A stretch of DNA of 64,000 nt, taken from positions 3,780,438 to 3,844,437 of the forward strand of contig OY811991.1 in assembly GCA_963681505.1 (NCBI GenBank), given 5' to 3'. Shown piece by piece: positions 1 through 12,399 of the stretch (positions are counted from its first letter, which is position 1; each line of letters starts with the position of its first letter). Position numbers and translations under genes: made by a program. This stretch comes from Eunapius fragilis (Eukaryota; Porifera; Demospongiae; Spongillida; Spongillidae). Under the pieces are notes generated by a model. That model was not told where the DNA came from and did no database searches. It was given only the letters and a program-made list of their open reading frames with translations.

Positions 1-640
1 AGCTGTGGAGCCAGTGCTGGTTGTGGTGCCATAGCTGGTTGTAGGGCTAGAGCTAGTTGTGGGTCCAGGGTATGGAGCCAGAGCTGGTTGTGGAGCCAGG
101 GCTGATTGTGGGTCCAGGGTATGGAGCCAGAGCTGGTTGTGGGGCTAGAGCTGGTTGTGGTACCAGTACTGGTTGTGGGGCCAGGCTGGTTGTGGTGCCA
201 GAGCTGGTTGTGGGGCCAGGGCTTGTTGTGGAGCCATGGCTGGTTGTGGTGCCAGGGCTGACTGTGGGGCCAGGGCTGGTTGTGGTGCCAGAGCTGGTTG
301 TTGTGGAGCCAGGGCTGGTTGTGGAGCAAGGGCTGGTTGTGGGTCCAGAGCTGGTTGTGGGTCCAGCATGGAGCCAGATGGTTGTGGGGCCAGGGCTGGT
401 TGTGGGGCCAGGTCTGATTGTGGAGCCAGAGCTGGTCGTGGAGCCAGAGTTGGTTGTGGAGCCAGGGCTGGTTGTGGAGCCTGGGCTGGTTGTGAAGCCA
501 GGGCTGGTTGTGCAGCCAGAGTTGGTTGTGGGGTTGTACATTCACGTGGTCAGGGTAGCACAGTTGTACATGGGCCCAGGGTTGGTGTGGGACCAGAGCT
601 GGTTGTGAGGCATGGTTGTGGGCCAGAGCTGGTTGTGGGT
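1..640. repeat. 18-bp minisatellite array
   Basis: Tandem, degenerate copies of an 18-bp unit of the type ggagccagggctggttgt run from the first base to about 640, then fade into looser variants (ggtcagg, ggttgt words) to about 830. Because 18 is a multiple of 3, several frames stay open on both strands and give repetitive translations (EPGLVV-like and TTSPGS-like). I regard these as repeat translations, not genes. The array is cut by the window edge. Confidence 0.9.
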
Positions 641-830
641 CGTGCGTGCATGGGGTCAGGGCTGCATGGTTGTGCATAGGCCCAGGATTGGTTCTGAGGG
701 TAGGGCTGGTTGTGGATGGGGACAGATCTGGTTGTGCATGGTGTCAGGACTGGTTGTACATGGGGTCAGGGTTGGGTTGTGGGGGTAGGGGCGTAGGGCT
801 GGTTGTACATGGGGTCAGGGCCAGTATGTG

Positions 831-1729
831 AGACCATGCAAGCATGCATAAACATTAGAACCTTTCATTTTCTAAAATGCCAGTGTCTGTTGTATAAAAC
901 AGTCCGTGTACAACTATAACGTAGTACTATACTGATTAGCCGTTTTGACCTAGTTGCTAGGTCTCGTGCACGAACTGTTAACTTCAAAACGTATAACAGA
1001 GCCACTCCCAAAACAAAAGAATTATCAAGTTCATTCCATGTATAATACAACGCTATGCGCCGTTGGAGCCAGAAAACTTCCTCAGTTTGTACACAAGCCA
1101 ATGAGTAATGACGTACCGCTAAAAGTGTATATGTTTTAAGTTGCATAGTGTTCGAATGGCTTAAGCTACGATCATGCTACTTGTGGTGTCGGATAGAGTA
1201 CAAGTTTTATAACCAAAAAACAGCGTCAAATATGCTACCAAATGTTGTGTTAAAAAAGAGTAGCGCACATTCCAACGTTGTTCGATTGCAATATTTCGTT
1301 GCTAAGCACACGCAGCCATTTCAATATTTCTGGGCGTAGGTCTTTTTGACCCACGTTTCAATGTATTGAAACAGTAGTGTGGTGAGCAGTTGGTATACAA
1401 ACACTGTGAGTGATAATCATTTCAGCTTACAGCTGCTACTGTATACCTGCTGCTCTCCACGTGATTTGTGTTTAGAAATGGCTTCAAGCTACTAGGTGGA
1501 CCACCGTACCAATGCAGAGTGCCTTGGAAGGATTTTGTCTAATTATGAAGTGTTGTTTACACTATGGGAGGAATTGCTGCAATACGTTAAAGAAACAGAC
1601 ATGAAATTTAGAATAATAGGCATAAAAGCATGTATGGAATCGTTTGATTTCTTGTTTGGTGTTTGATGTTAGGTCAATTGCTACTACGACACAGTGACAA
1701 TCTAAGTTAGACACTCTAATCCCCGAGCA
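831..1729. other. Intergenic, nothing recognised
   Basis: About 0.9 kb of AT-rich sequence. Only short open frames without similarity that I recognise, and no clear splice-linked exons or repeats. Confidence 0.5.
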
Positions 1730-1734
1730 TGTCT

Positions 1735-2385
1735 GCAGCAGAAGGCCAATCAGTAGCAGCAATGACAGTAAAAACTCTTCAGTCATTAAGGTCTGAAGAA
1801 AATTTTTGGGAAGAGTTTACCAGACTGCTAGTGAACTTGAAGTGGAATATCCCACACTATTACGCAAAAGAAGGCCACGTAGACGATATGATTCTGGTTC
1901 AAGTGAAGGAGATCATCCAGGAAATGTACAAGATATAAACGGTCGTATTTTCTTTGAAGAACTACTGAGACCTGATAATCTGTGGTATAATCTGTGGTAT
2001 TCAAACTCGATTTGACCAGCCTGGATATCAGGTTTATTGTAAGCTTTGAAAGCAGCAAATAAAGAAAATTTCGACGAAGAATTGCAGTTTGTGACTGAAT
2101 TTTACAGTGATGATATGAATATTGATCAGTTGAGATATAATGTCCCAAAATCTGCCTAAATCCAATGGAAGGTACACTCTACATTGTGTTGTGATAATTC
2201 TAAGGGACCTCACACCCATCCAAAGAGTGCTTGTTTCACAAGTTTGCACATTAGTATTCCATTTGCTGATTTTGGTCCTGCCTGCAAAAAATGCTACAAG
2301 CGAACGCTCTTTCAGCACGCGCATACGCTGCGAATTTCCAGCGTACAGTCCGTTACTCGTTTTTCGAGGTACTTGAAATTCCCTT
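1735..2385 (+). pseudogene. hAT-type transposase remnant (TTF/zf-MYM-like class)
   Basis: Fragments in more than one plus frame resemble the middle and end of hAT transposases. 1,780-1,990 gives EENFWEEF, then YPTLLRKRRPRRR, then GRIFFEELL. About 2,005-2,140 gives RFDQPGYQVYCKL and FVTEFYSDDMN. 2,255-2,330 gives LPAKNATSERSFST, the conserved hAT C-terminal dimerisation motif (family pattern PATNATSERSFS). The pieces are in order on one strand, but the frame changes and stops intervene. The catalytic core between the middle block and the C-terminal block is mostly missing. I read it as an old, internally deleted DNA transposon copy. No terminal repeats were located. Confidence 0.72.
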
Positions 2386-2389
2386 AAGT

Positions 2390-3078
2390 CTTTGTCAGGT
2401 GAGGTTTTTTTCGTGTTTCCAAACTTACTAATACTTCAGATAGCTTTTCTGGCACTACTAATGGAAGGTACGTGTGTTGTATTGTAGTTTTACATATGGT
2501 ATAGTAGAGAGGCCATAGTTGGGCCGAGTTTTGATTGTGTACATTTCCTCATTGAACGTAACAACCCTGATGGATTTTTTATGGCCTATTACTTGCTGCT
2601 GCACAAGACGTATTGCCCTGTGGTATTTTTAAGGCTTGAAAGCCTTCGCATACGAAGTTACATTCAAAAATAGGTGTTTTCTGTACTACAAGTGATCACT
2701 TTTTGTGGGATTTTACTCACAAAACATTGGTACGTCATGAACTAGAAGCTATTTTAAACTGATCTATAATCATTCTAGAATTTTTTTGTCAGTATTCCAT
2801 CTATAAATTGTCATTTGTGTCGCAGCTTCTTCTACTGGAAGTTAATTGATTGTCGAACTGGCTCCCGAAGCCCATGAAGTTTTCTATTTCTTTGGCCAGC
2901 TTCACCCGCGGGGTGACGTGTTTAAACGGTACCCTTCAACTTCCAGGATCGATGCAATAGCACTCCGAACGATACCCGTATACATCTACAAGAAACCTGG
3001 AGGTCAAATAGTTTATGGAAGTCGAAACGCGGATGAAACTCCGTAATCTCTCTCGTTTCCAACCATGTATTATTTGGA
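2390..3078. other. Intergenic, nothing recognised
   Basis: AT-rich sequence between the hAT remnant and the foldback element. An unrecognised 66-codon open frame (2,846-3,046) has no supporting features. Confidence 0.5.
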
Positions 3079-3840
3079 TCATTCCTACCCAAGCGTACGC
3101 AAGTTTCTGCATGTCTGACTCAGATTTCACCCAAACTTATTTTATGGGTAGGGTGGTCATGGGACATGACTAAGTGCAAAGGTCACCCCTTAGATGTCTT
3201 CTGTTGTGGAGATATTAATGGTTATTATTGTGAACTTTTCCTTGGACACTGTATTTGAGGCACTGTATTTGGTGTACCCTTCAACTCTCATCAATGAAAT
3301 CAGCATTAAATAATCGCTCCTTCATTAAGGTATTATGAGGGATTTTTAAACTTTATTAAGTATCTGGGGTGAAATAATTTCAGCCTTTCATCTTCTGTAT
3401 AATTAGATCCTAATTGATCTGCCATACCATTTTGCACCATAAATATTTTCCAAATAGTCTTCAATATGGAGAAGCTATATGCCAAATTAGCAGTTGGGCT
3501 GGCACTGGGTTTAGTGGGAAGATACTGATTCCAGCTGCTTTGGGCAATTCCACCCTGCCTCCAACCTAACCACATATATTTATGTTTTCATAGGCTATCT
3601 AAACATCACTGACCTAACACAACTGTCATAACCACTGAGAGAAACTGCATTTCACAAACATAATACAGACAGTACATTACCTCCTTCCCCTGCCCCTTCC
3701 TTTGCATGCTACACCCAGGTAAATATATATACCTTTTCACCACTTTTGATTCTCAAGAGCTTGTATTGCACTGCCCATTTCATTTCATTATCAGTATGTG
3801 TGTATGTTCATCCGGTGTAGGCTGTAGGCTTTGTTAAAAG

Positions 3841-4446
3841 TCAGAATGTCACTGATGTGTATTGTTTAATGTCAGCTCTGAGAGGATAGACAAATGACCT
3901 GCTAGGCCCACTTGGATGAAGAAATGACAGTGTCACTTCCTGCATTTCAGAATGAGATCCTGTCATACAGCCTACCCACCAGGCACCATTGTAAATAGCA
4001 GTCACATACCCTTTTATGTAACACATATTTGCTTGAGGTGACACCACAACTTGTTGTACAGTTTCAGTGCAAAAACCACAGCTTGCACTGTATTCCCACA
4101 CTTGCAGTGCGCAAGTATCAACAGGCACAAAGCTGTGCAATCTTCGGGTACCAGCTATGGTTTTGGCCTTGGAGAACCTTTCTTGCAGCAACGTTTCTTT
4201 GTTGCCTCATTCTTTGTTGTTGAAGAATTTAAAAGGAATCCTCGGTAACCAAGTATGGCAGAAGGTAAAAAGTTCATGGGGTGTTGTGATTTGGTCACTG
4301 TATAAACACTGCAAACTGACCTTGGCAGCTTGCCTTTTTACAGCACCACCTACACCATCATAGGGACCCTTGCCATAACTGGTCACAAAACAAGTGCCAC
4401 TCTGCAGGTACCCTGAAGTCTTCCAAGTGGTTATGAAGCTCTTCAA
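3841..4446 (-). pseudogene. Transposase-like C-terminal region, left arm copy
   Basis: Two overlapping minus frames. The upstream one (4,446-4,207) reads TTWKTSGYLQSGTCFVTS, then YGKGPYDGVGGAVKRQAAK, then HELFTFCHTW. The downstream one (4,191-3,841) reads ERFSKAKTIAGTRRLHSF, a Cys-containing stretch, then GYVTAIYNGAWWVGC and FLHPSGPSRSFVYP. From memory, cnidarian and sponge genomes carry many unnamed transposon-like proteins with the same order: a GKGPxDGxGG(T/A)VKR block, then YVxxxYDxxWWxG, then FMHPxGP. The frame changes near 4,200, so this copy is probably not intact. There is no N-terminal catalytic part in the arm. Confidence 0.6.
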
Positions 4447-4467
4447 TGTTCAAAGCTTTTCTATGTT

Positions 4468-4985
4468 ACCACTTGGAAGACTTCAGGGTACCTGCAGAGT
4501 GGCACTTGTTTTGTGACCAGTTATGGCAAGGGTCCCTATGATGGTGTAGGTGGTGCTGTAAAAAGGCAAGCTGCCAAGGTCAGTTTGCAACGTTTATACA
4601 GTGACCAAATCACAACACCCCATGAACTTTTTACCTTCTGCCATACTTGGTTACAGAGATTCCTTTTAAATTCTTCAACAACAAAGAATGGGACAACGAA
4701 GAAACCTTGCTGCAAGAAAGGTTCTCCAAAGCCAAAACCATAGCTGGTACTCGAAGATTGCACAGCTTTGTGCCTGTTGATACTAGCACACTGCAAGTGT
4801 GGCACACCAAGCATTAAAGGGTATGCGACTGCTATTTACAATGGTGCCTGGTGGGTAGGCTGTGCAGTGTGACAGGATCTGATCCTGAAATGGAGGAAGT
4901 GACACTGTCATTTCTTCATCCACACGGTCATTTGTCTATCCCCTCAGAGCTGACATTAAACAGTACACATCAGTGACATTGTGAC
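4468..4985 (+). pseudogene. Transposase-like C-terminal region, right arm copy
   Basis: Mirror copy of the left-arm sequence. 4,513-4,743 gives YGKGPYDGVGGAVKRQAAK and HELFTFCHTWLQRF. About 4,730-4,985 gives the RLHSF, GYATAIYNGAWWVG and FVYP region, with a deletion of about 80 bp relative to the left arm between the CALQVW-like block and the GYVT-like block. Reading is broken by frame changes. The two copies let one see which differences arose after the palindrome formed. Confidence 0.55.
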
Positions 4986-5995
4986 TTTTGTTGAGCCTAC
5001 AGCCTACACCGGATGGACATACACACATACTGATAATGAAATGAAATGGACAGTGCAATACAAGCTCTTGAGAATCAAAAGGTATATATATTTACCTGGA
5101 TGTACATGTATGCAAGGGAAGGGGCAGGGGAAGGAGGTATTGTACTGTCTGTATTATGTTTGTGAAATGCTGTTTCTCTCAGTGGTTATGACAGTTGTGT
5201 TAGGTCAGTGATGTTTAGATAGCCTATGAAAACATAAATATATGTGGTTAGGTTGGAGGCAGGGTGGAATTGCCCAAAGCAGCTGGAATCAGTATCTTCC
5301 CACTAAACCCAGTGCCAGCCCAACTGCTAATTTGGCATATAGCTTTTCCATATTGAAGACTATTTGGAAAATATTTATGGTGCAAAATGGTATGGCAGAT
5401 CAATTAGGATCTAATTATACAGAAGATGAAAGGCTGAAATTATTTCACCCCAGATACTTAATAAAGTTTAAAAATCCCTCATAATACCTTAATGAAGGAG
5501 CGATTATTTAATGCTGATTTCATTGATGAGAGTTGAAGGGTACACCAAATACAGTGCCTCAAATACAGTGTCCAAGGAAAAGTTCACAATAATAACCATT
5601 AATATCTCCACAACAGAAGACATCTAAGGGGTGACCTTTGCACTTAGTCATGTCCCATGACCACCCTACCCATAAAATAAGTTTGGGTGAAATCTGAGTC
5701 AGACATGCAGAAACTTGCGTACGCTTGGGTAGGAATGACTCATTTATACTATCTATGTTCAATCAAGAACGCGAAAACGAAAAAGGCGCAACTACGTAGC
5801 TTAGTTGTATCTGTTTCGCGGCACCTTGTGAACGTATCTGTAACTCCAGGCAATCTCACTATCTCTGTTGTCCCCAAGATTCAGCAATTAGTTGTGTTGC
5901 TGCGTACCCAAAATCTTTTAACTGCCTCTGGAAGCCATAGTGTGTATTCCTAGGATTGTCCGTGTTGATTAATGAGTTTCCAATCCCTCTCTATA

Positions 5996-6173
5996 CCACA
6001 GGGGAAAAAATCGTGTTCCGGACCTTGGGTTTTACCCTGTCAACCTTGGGATCTGTTCCATCAAACGCATTCAAAGTGCCTAAGACAACAGTGAATACAT
6101 TTGATGGAACAGATCCCAAGGTCGATAGGATAAAACCCAAGGTCCGGAACACGAGGATTTTTCTCCCCTGTGT
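5996..6173. mobile_element. Short hairpin element (MITE-like), about 178 bp
   Basis: Inverted repeat with arms of about 70 bp. The left arm starts ccacaggggaaaaa and contains gtgttccggaccttggg and gatctgttccatcaaa; the right arm (about 6,100-6,173) is its complement, ending tttctcccctgtg. Only about 30 bp lie between the arms. Size, near-perfect ends and absence of coding suggest a non-autonomous DNA element. Confidence 0.75.
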
Positions 6174-7353
6174 ACTATCTCTAGGAAAATTGGCAGTGGT
6201 CCACTGTTCAGTTCTTTGTGGAGGATATCCAATTGAGGTACTCAGCTTGCGAGTCCTATAGCTAGCGGGCGCTACAGAGTTGTGGCACAAAATTTATACG
6301 ATGGATAGATAAATGGTATGGCTATACTAAAATGGCTGTTACATGTCGGTGCAACAAGTACAGTCCTTATATAGCTCAAAAATACAAAGTCCTTGGTTAG
6401 GTCAGAGATAATATTATCTCTGGTTAGGTCATGATGCATGTGTCATCATTTCAATATTTCGGGGCGTAGGTATTATTGTCCAACATTGAATGGGCCGCAA
6501 ACAGCCGTGCGCTAAGTTTATTAATATTAAATGATTTAAAGGTACGTATCCAGATTTGAGAACAGAATATACGGATATGGATTTAGGGACACAGTTATTA
6601 CAATTAATTTACAACATCGGGCAGTGATCCAACATTGTTACATGCCCTGGTACAGGTTGTAATCATGTTTGTATTTATCAGTCATTGTAGCAACTTTGCC
6701 CAACGGACGTGTACCAATCATTGATATCAAGATGGCTTAACAACAATTATACAATACCGTAATCTCATACTGAGTTAATTAACTAGAGTTACAAGGTCTC
6801 TACACATGTACCTTCGAAGGGATCAGCTGACTCATTGATGATTCTGATCAAGCAACCTAAAGCTAGTCATTCCCTGCAAATGTCATGCATACCAATTCAT
6901 TAATTTCATTACTAGTGAATTGTTTGCTAAAATAATTGGTTCTTATGACATAATTATACAACCAAAACTCCCCATAAGTTTTTTTTTTGATTTCACGTAA
7001 AATAATTCCAGATTTTACTACTATAATAATAATGCGCATATATTCATATCAAGAAACGGATCTTTAAAAGTCTGGTACCTTTTATGGTTACTAATGGGCT
7101 AATAAATAGATAAATTTATAGATGTAAATCAATACGATGACGCAACCTTCTGCATGGTGGGGATTTATCCCATAATGCTAAGGGGAACATTTACCAATTG
7201 TATCACTAGTACTGTTTTTAAAAAGAATCTTGCTGTTTGACATATATGGTGCACAGCTGGTAGTGCAGTATATGCCCACTCATGTTTAAGGTTCCCTCCC
7301 ACGCACCCTCTGCAGTACTATACATGTGAATACAGTTTGGTGGATACACAGCC
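6174..7353. other. Intergenic, nothing recognised
   Basis: AT-rich, no gene-like frames, no tandem repeats seen. Confidence 0.5.
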
Positions 7354-7744
7354 CAGTGGCGGATCCAGGAAATATGGAGGGGGGTTCACCAATGGAAGGA
7401 AGTACATTCGGTAGCTAGGGGGTGTGGGGGAGCGCTGTAAGCTCCAGAAGCTTTGCAAGTTATCATTACTGCTTTTCAGAATCATATGGAATTTCTATAC
7501 TTTTATTAACTACTTAGCCAATTGGCAACAACGCGGAACTGAAACAATGCACAACGGGCAACAATTGGAACTGGGAACCGAAGAACAACCCACTACAAGT
7601 GGATCGCAAATCAATTCAATCGCCGAGTTAATAAAACTTAAATATTGGCGGCATTAAATTATTAATGCTTGGATCTGGGTACGAGATGGGGGGGGGGGGG
7701 GGTGTTCACAGGCATACGGGTGAACCATGGTAGATCCACCCCTG
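7354..7744. mobile_element. Non-autonomous element with CAGTGGCGGATCCA-type ends
   Basis: The left end is cagtggcggatccagg; the right end, read as complement, is caggggtggatctacc. The shared end CAG-x-GG-x-GGATC-x-A is, to my memory, a common terminus of short non-autonomous DNA transposons in many animal genomes. A G run lies near the right end. Another tagatccgcccc word at about 17,730 suggests a further fragment. Confidence 0.6.
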
Positions 7745-8849
7745 CACACACATGGGAGCATAGTCATATGTTGTGAGCACATGTGGCATGTATGTCATAA
7801 ATATGACAGTATGGAGAACATGTACCAAAGATGGGAGAATTGAGCCCATGGGATTGATCACATCAGAGGCACACCTTGGCTCTCTGACAGGTTAGATCCG
7901 ATGAAGTCTCTATCTCCTATGGGGGGGGGGGGGGGGGGGGGGGCATCTTACTCCATTCTGCCGTCTCTTCACATCACTTGAGGCACTCAGTTCCTCTGTG
8001 GTCCCCTCAGACCCTCCACATCCACCCCCTCTCATAGATCATGCAGTTCCATTAGCCTTAGCCAGACTTCTGCTGGACCAGCTCTCAATTCTAAGCTGCA
8101 CACTGCATTCTCAGTGATGGAAGGAGAACACCCTATTGTGAAGGGATGAAGAGTACAAGTGTATGGTTCTAATATGGTGCATGTGTTAAGCATGGTGTTT
8201 GTGTGTGTAATTCTGAGAATGTGATATTCAATTGTGTTGTGTAGTGTGATAGTGCAAGTATGTTGTGGTACATGTGATGCACATAACACTGTGTCACTGC
8301 ATTTGATTTGTCGATGTAACTTGTACTCATGCAGTGAGTGTGTGTGGGTGGGGTGGGTGCAGGTGTGTGTTGGGTAACCTTTCTTTACTCTTGATATTTC
8401 GACTGTCGTTGCCTTTTCTCTGCTTGCCATGCAGCTATGGCTGCAACGTCTTCAATAACTGTACTCTCACCTCTGCCAACATCAGACATCTTGACCCCTG
8501 ATGTCTTGAATCATGATTTGTATGCAAAGGACTTGCATTGTAGTCCACCTGGTGCTGTGGACCACATGTGGGTGGGAATAAGATGGTTAGCAGAAGGGGT
8601 AACCTCCTCCTTCAGCTATTTCCTCTCCCTTTTGACTCCTCCTTTGTTCCTCCACTCTCCCAGTGAAGGCTACATGTTTGGAGGGGGGAAGAGGGAGGTA
8701 TTTGATAATGTGCACAGTTAATGCATATGATGGGGGAGTGTTTATTAGTCAGAAACTCTCTGAATTTGACTTCGTGGGATTGAATTTTACATGACTTCCC
8801 TAGCAACATGTATATATCAAATGTAATGTCCTTAATTCGCCAGGTCAAA
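7745..8849. other. Intergenic with a 23-G tract
   Basis: Contains an uninterrupted run of 23 G (7,921-7,943) and a (tg)n-rich stretch near 8,200-8,370. An open frame from 8,437 (MAATSSITVLSPLPTS start) is not recognised and has no clear splice partners, so I do not call a gene. Confidence 0.5.
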
Positions 8850-9603
8850 GTCCTACGCGTAGGACCAATATTTGAAAATTCATTATAAATAGAATGCAGT
8901 TTTTTGGCATCCATTTCTCTACTGTTGTTTGATGTGTCTATCGTGCTAAATGTACCAATTGTCAGTCTATTTTTTAAATCACACCCTTGGTTACACGATG
9001 CTAATAAACAGATACGGTTCTTAAAAAATGCATTATGTAGAGAATTTAATTGTCACAGAAAAAAGTATGACAAGTATAACTTTTTTGAATGTTTTTTGAA
9101 GCATGATGTGTGTGCTACTATATACATTCTATGGCAGTGTTTTTACTCTAATTGGTTTTGCCATTTTTACCGAAAGCACACTGTACGTTTTCAAGATTTT
9201 GTCCATTCACTTGGCATTCCCGCAACATGCGTCTGAAAAATACCTATCGTTCAAAAGCTTGTGGTGCTAGCAATTTCCAAATCTACAATGTACTTTTTTA
9301 TATGCTTAGTGCAAAACACCTGTCTTACTACCCCCTTCTTTTAACATGTTGCTCTGATCTCCCCACTTTTTAGTACTTTAAGTTGCTTTGCGATTTACCG
9401 CAAATACATCTTTTAGCAATGCAGTATTGGTTGCATTTGACAATCTTTGAAGAATTGCAAGAAATTAAAAATATTTTCTGAATTAATAACCATTTCTACA
9501 GTAGAATGAGATCTTGGTTTTTTCTTAGATCATATGCGTTTGCTAAAAATTAAATTTAACTTGCGCCCTACGCGTAGGACGATAGTCCTATGCGTAGGAC
9601 GAC
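8850..9603. mobile_element. Possible element bounded by CCTACGCGTAGG palindromes
   Basis: A 12-bp perfect palindrome cctacgcgtagg occurs at about 8,852 and again at about 9,568, the latter followed by a variant tcctatgcgtagga at about 9,585. The AT-rich DNA between them encodes nothing I recognise. The same palindrome bounds a segment at 58,195-58,675, and a variant lies in RANBP1 intron 1 near 43,800. I infer a dispersed element family. Confidence 0.4.
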
Positions 9604-11914
9604 GGGAGATTAAAGGTTAATGTTTGGTTTTCAATTCTTTAGGTTACTGGACATAGCTAACATACTCTAAAACACTACATCAAAAGTAAAGTGATGTAAA
9701 CCAGACATTCAGATTCTTACTGTCCATTGCCCTGAATGTCATCCAGGGAGTAAAATGTAAAGCAAAAAATGACATTTACAGCAATAACACCAAGTGCTCA
9801 GATGTAGGCTAGGTATGCATTCCTCGTGCTGTAGAAATGTCGTATGGATGTTGGGGAACTCGACTGTAAAGATGTTTGTCAAGTCCAAGGCTATAAACTC
9901 ATTATATCGAAGGCTTAGTTCGGCCCTCACCAGAGTCTATTGTAGAGCTTTGTTGTCAAGGTCTCCATGTATTCACACTTAATAATAGTAGGTTGGTTTC
10001 TATATGTGCAATCATTATAATTTATATGCACAAGTATTGTTTAAAAAGAAATACACACAAAACGTACAATGAAGGAAAAATTGGTACTGGTTGGCACGTA
10101 GTAAAAGTCCTTTTCGGATTGGACCGGGAAACGAAAGACTTAAAATCCTTGATACACATAAAACAAGCTGTGCTATCGGAGCTATTCATTATGCTCTGCC
10201 AAGTTACACAAAATGTGCAGGTAATTCTACCAGTTAGTGCAGTTTATTTTACAGAGCCTGAAGTATTTATCATGGCTAAATCCTAAAAGGACTTGTACTG
10301 TATGCCAGTACCTTTATATTAACACCTTCAACGACCACACTGCAAAAAAAAAAAATTTGCTGTGCACCTGGAGACATAAACGGTCTAATCTGCCCACTTT
10401 AATAGGACAACCCAAAGGATGATGGTTGTTGATATTATGATTTCGCATGTGCTTTTGAGCTTTGACCAAAAATAGCATGTAGATTCATTTCACACACACA
10501 CATGCTGATGTGATTGGTGCCATTGGCGTTAAAACCATTTCTAGCGTGAGTTCTTCCCAACAGAAGGAAGATGATGACCAAGAGAAAATTGGTTTGAACA
10601 TGAGAAATGGGCATGAACAGTTTTGACTCTAAAAGCAACGGGGTGTTATGACATGGACCCAATGCCAAACTGTTTATGTTTGTGTTATCATTTGATAGAG
10701 ACAGGAAGTGATCCAATTCTCAGCTCTCCTTAGATATTCATTATACTGCATCAATCCTATCAGTATGGAACCTTGTGCTAATCTATATGAAGTTCAAATG
10801 CTGGAATGTTGTTCTCACTGTCGCGATGGCGCATATCTGGTAGTGCACTTTGAACAGTTCACAGAAGTCAGTAATAATTGCTTTACTAATAAAACACCTA
10901 AAGTAATATGCAATCAAAATAGTAAATATGACATTATGTAGGTTGATCAATACACAGCATAAGAGTACTACTGTAAAACATTGCTGTAAAATACTGCATA
11001 TAAGCCCTCCGCATAGGGAAAAAAAAAGGCTAGTGTTTAAACCTACGGATTGAAACCATCAAATATAGGAAATAAAATGGTATTCCCCCCAATGATTCTG
11101 AAAACCCATTTGAACCATAATTATGGAGATATGCATGAACACAAGTGGGAGAGGTGTATATGCAGTATCTCTAGGTACAAATACCTACCAACTTAATTCC
11201 TTTGCTTGCTTTTCGAGTTTTGCTGTTACATCCCTTTGTTTGTGTTCTAGGTCTTTGTTGGTACGCTTTATATCCACATACCCACTACAGAAAAAGATTT
11301 TTAAAAATGATCTTTAAAAATGAAGCCACTACTGACAAAATAATACAAACTTTTGAATCTCTTCCATGACAGTGGAGATTCTCTCACATTTATGCTGTAA
11401 ATCTTCATATTCTCTATCATAAACAAACATAAACAATGAACCAAACAAATTGCACCCTATTGGGGGAAAACTTATATTGGTGCTGACACGGTGTATTGTG
11501 TACAGGAGAAATGATCTTGCTTTGCAAAAGCGTTACTGATATTATAGCATGCTACTTACTCACTGCCTGGTATGATATTTAGTCATGAGGTGGCCATGCT
11601 AGATATAGAAATCTTATGGTGCAAGGAGGAGTGAGAGCACTTATTTAGTCCCCCCACTTTTATACTTAATTTTAAAATAGTATTTCAGAGAAAGTGGCAG
11701 TGCATGTTGTAATCGATGAAGTTGTGTGTGACGCTTGCTATATTTCCAATGTTGGAGGGAGGTTACCTCTCTCTCTCTCCCTTCCATCATTATTTATTTC
11801 ATTTTTTACTTCCCACTTCTGGCAGCTCACTGTTGGCTTGGCTCCTGTACTTCAGTGTCCATAACAAAGGTGTGTTGATCCTGGGCGGCCACATTTTATC
11901 TTTAGAGAGAGCCC
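9604..11914. other. Intergenic, nothing recognised
   Basis: About 2.3 kb without convincing genes. A word at about 10,280 (cctaaaaggacttg) recurs at about 44,725 in a similar A-rich context, hinting at a dispersed repeat. Confidence 0.45.
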
Positions 11915-12395
11915 CCAACACTTACAGATCATGAGTTTCAGAACTAGAGCATGACTCTTGATATGTAAAATGATGAGGGAAGGGGGGTGTTTAACTCTAC
12001 CTCCCAACTAGGGAATACATGTAACAAGTGAATCACAACTGGCGCTGTTTATACCAACAATAACATAAAATACACACACAAATAAAACTGGAGGAGGGAA
12101 ACTGCATAAGTGACAAAGAGTGCGTAGTTCTATTCCTTTTTCAGGCTTGGCATATCCATGTACATAGCATGTTACGGGCAGATTCAGAATTAAGTTTTTA
12201 CAGATTATGTGTTTTAGAACTAGAGCATGACTCTAGATATATAAAATGATGGGGGGGGGGTTAACTCTACCTCCCAGCTAGGGAATACATGTAGCAAGTG
12301 TCAATCACAACTGGCCGGTGCTGTTTATACCAACAATAACAAAAAAAAAAGGAGGAGGGAAACTGCATAAGTGACAAAAGGGTACTTAGTTCTTT
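11915..12395. repeat. Two-copy direct repeat, about 0.27 kb unit
   Basis: The block beginning with the aactagagcatgactct word (about 11,943) and containing ctagggaatacatgta and gaggagggaaactgcataag recurs from about 12,218 with small indels. Both copies include an A-rich or G-rich run that differs in length. It is a local duplication in non-coding DNA. Confidence 0.75.
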
Positions 12396-12399
12396 CAAT

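Larger units (their letters stand above)
3079..5738. mobile_element. Large foldback (palindromic) element, arms about 1.3 kb
   Basis: The left arm (3,079-4,431) and the right arm (4,468-5,738) are inverted copies around a 36-bp spacer. Outer ends match from tcattcctacccaagcgt (3,079 on) to its complement ending at 5,738. Inner ends are ccaagtggt at 4,424-4,431 and accacttgg at 4,468-4,476. The arms are not identical: the right arm lacks roughly 80 bp present on the left near 4,030-4,120, and scattered substitutions separate them, which argues against an assembly mirror. Both arms encode the same transposase-like C-terminal protein, pointing outward from the centre. An identical 80-codon open frame occurs in both arms (3,333-3,575 minus, 5,242-5,484 plus). 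Known FB/TU foldback elements have this architecture; membership of a named family is not established. Confidence 0.85.

Noticed and set aside
53-679. Long open frames on both strands with EPGLVV / TTSPGS repeats (mucin-like)
   Set aside because: They arise from an 18-bp tandem repeat that keeps several frames open in both directions. No signal peptide, splice sites or unique sequence support a gene.
3079-5738. Palindrome as a simple assembly mirror artefact
   Set aside because: The arms differ by an indel of about 80 bp and by many substitutions, which a mirrored contig would not show.
8437-8721. 94-codon frame starting MAATSSITVLSPLPTS
   Set aside because: Composition is plausible for coding, but there is no recognised family, no splice partners and no neighbouring exons.
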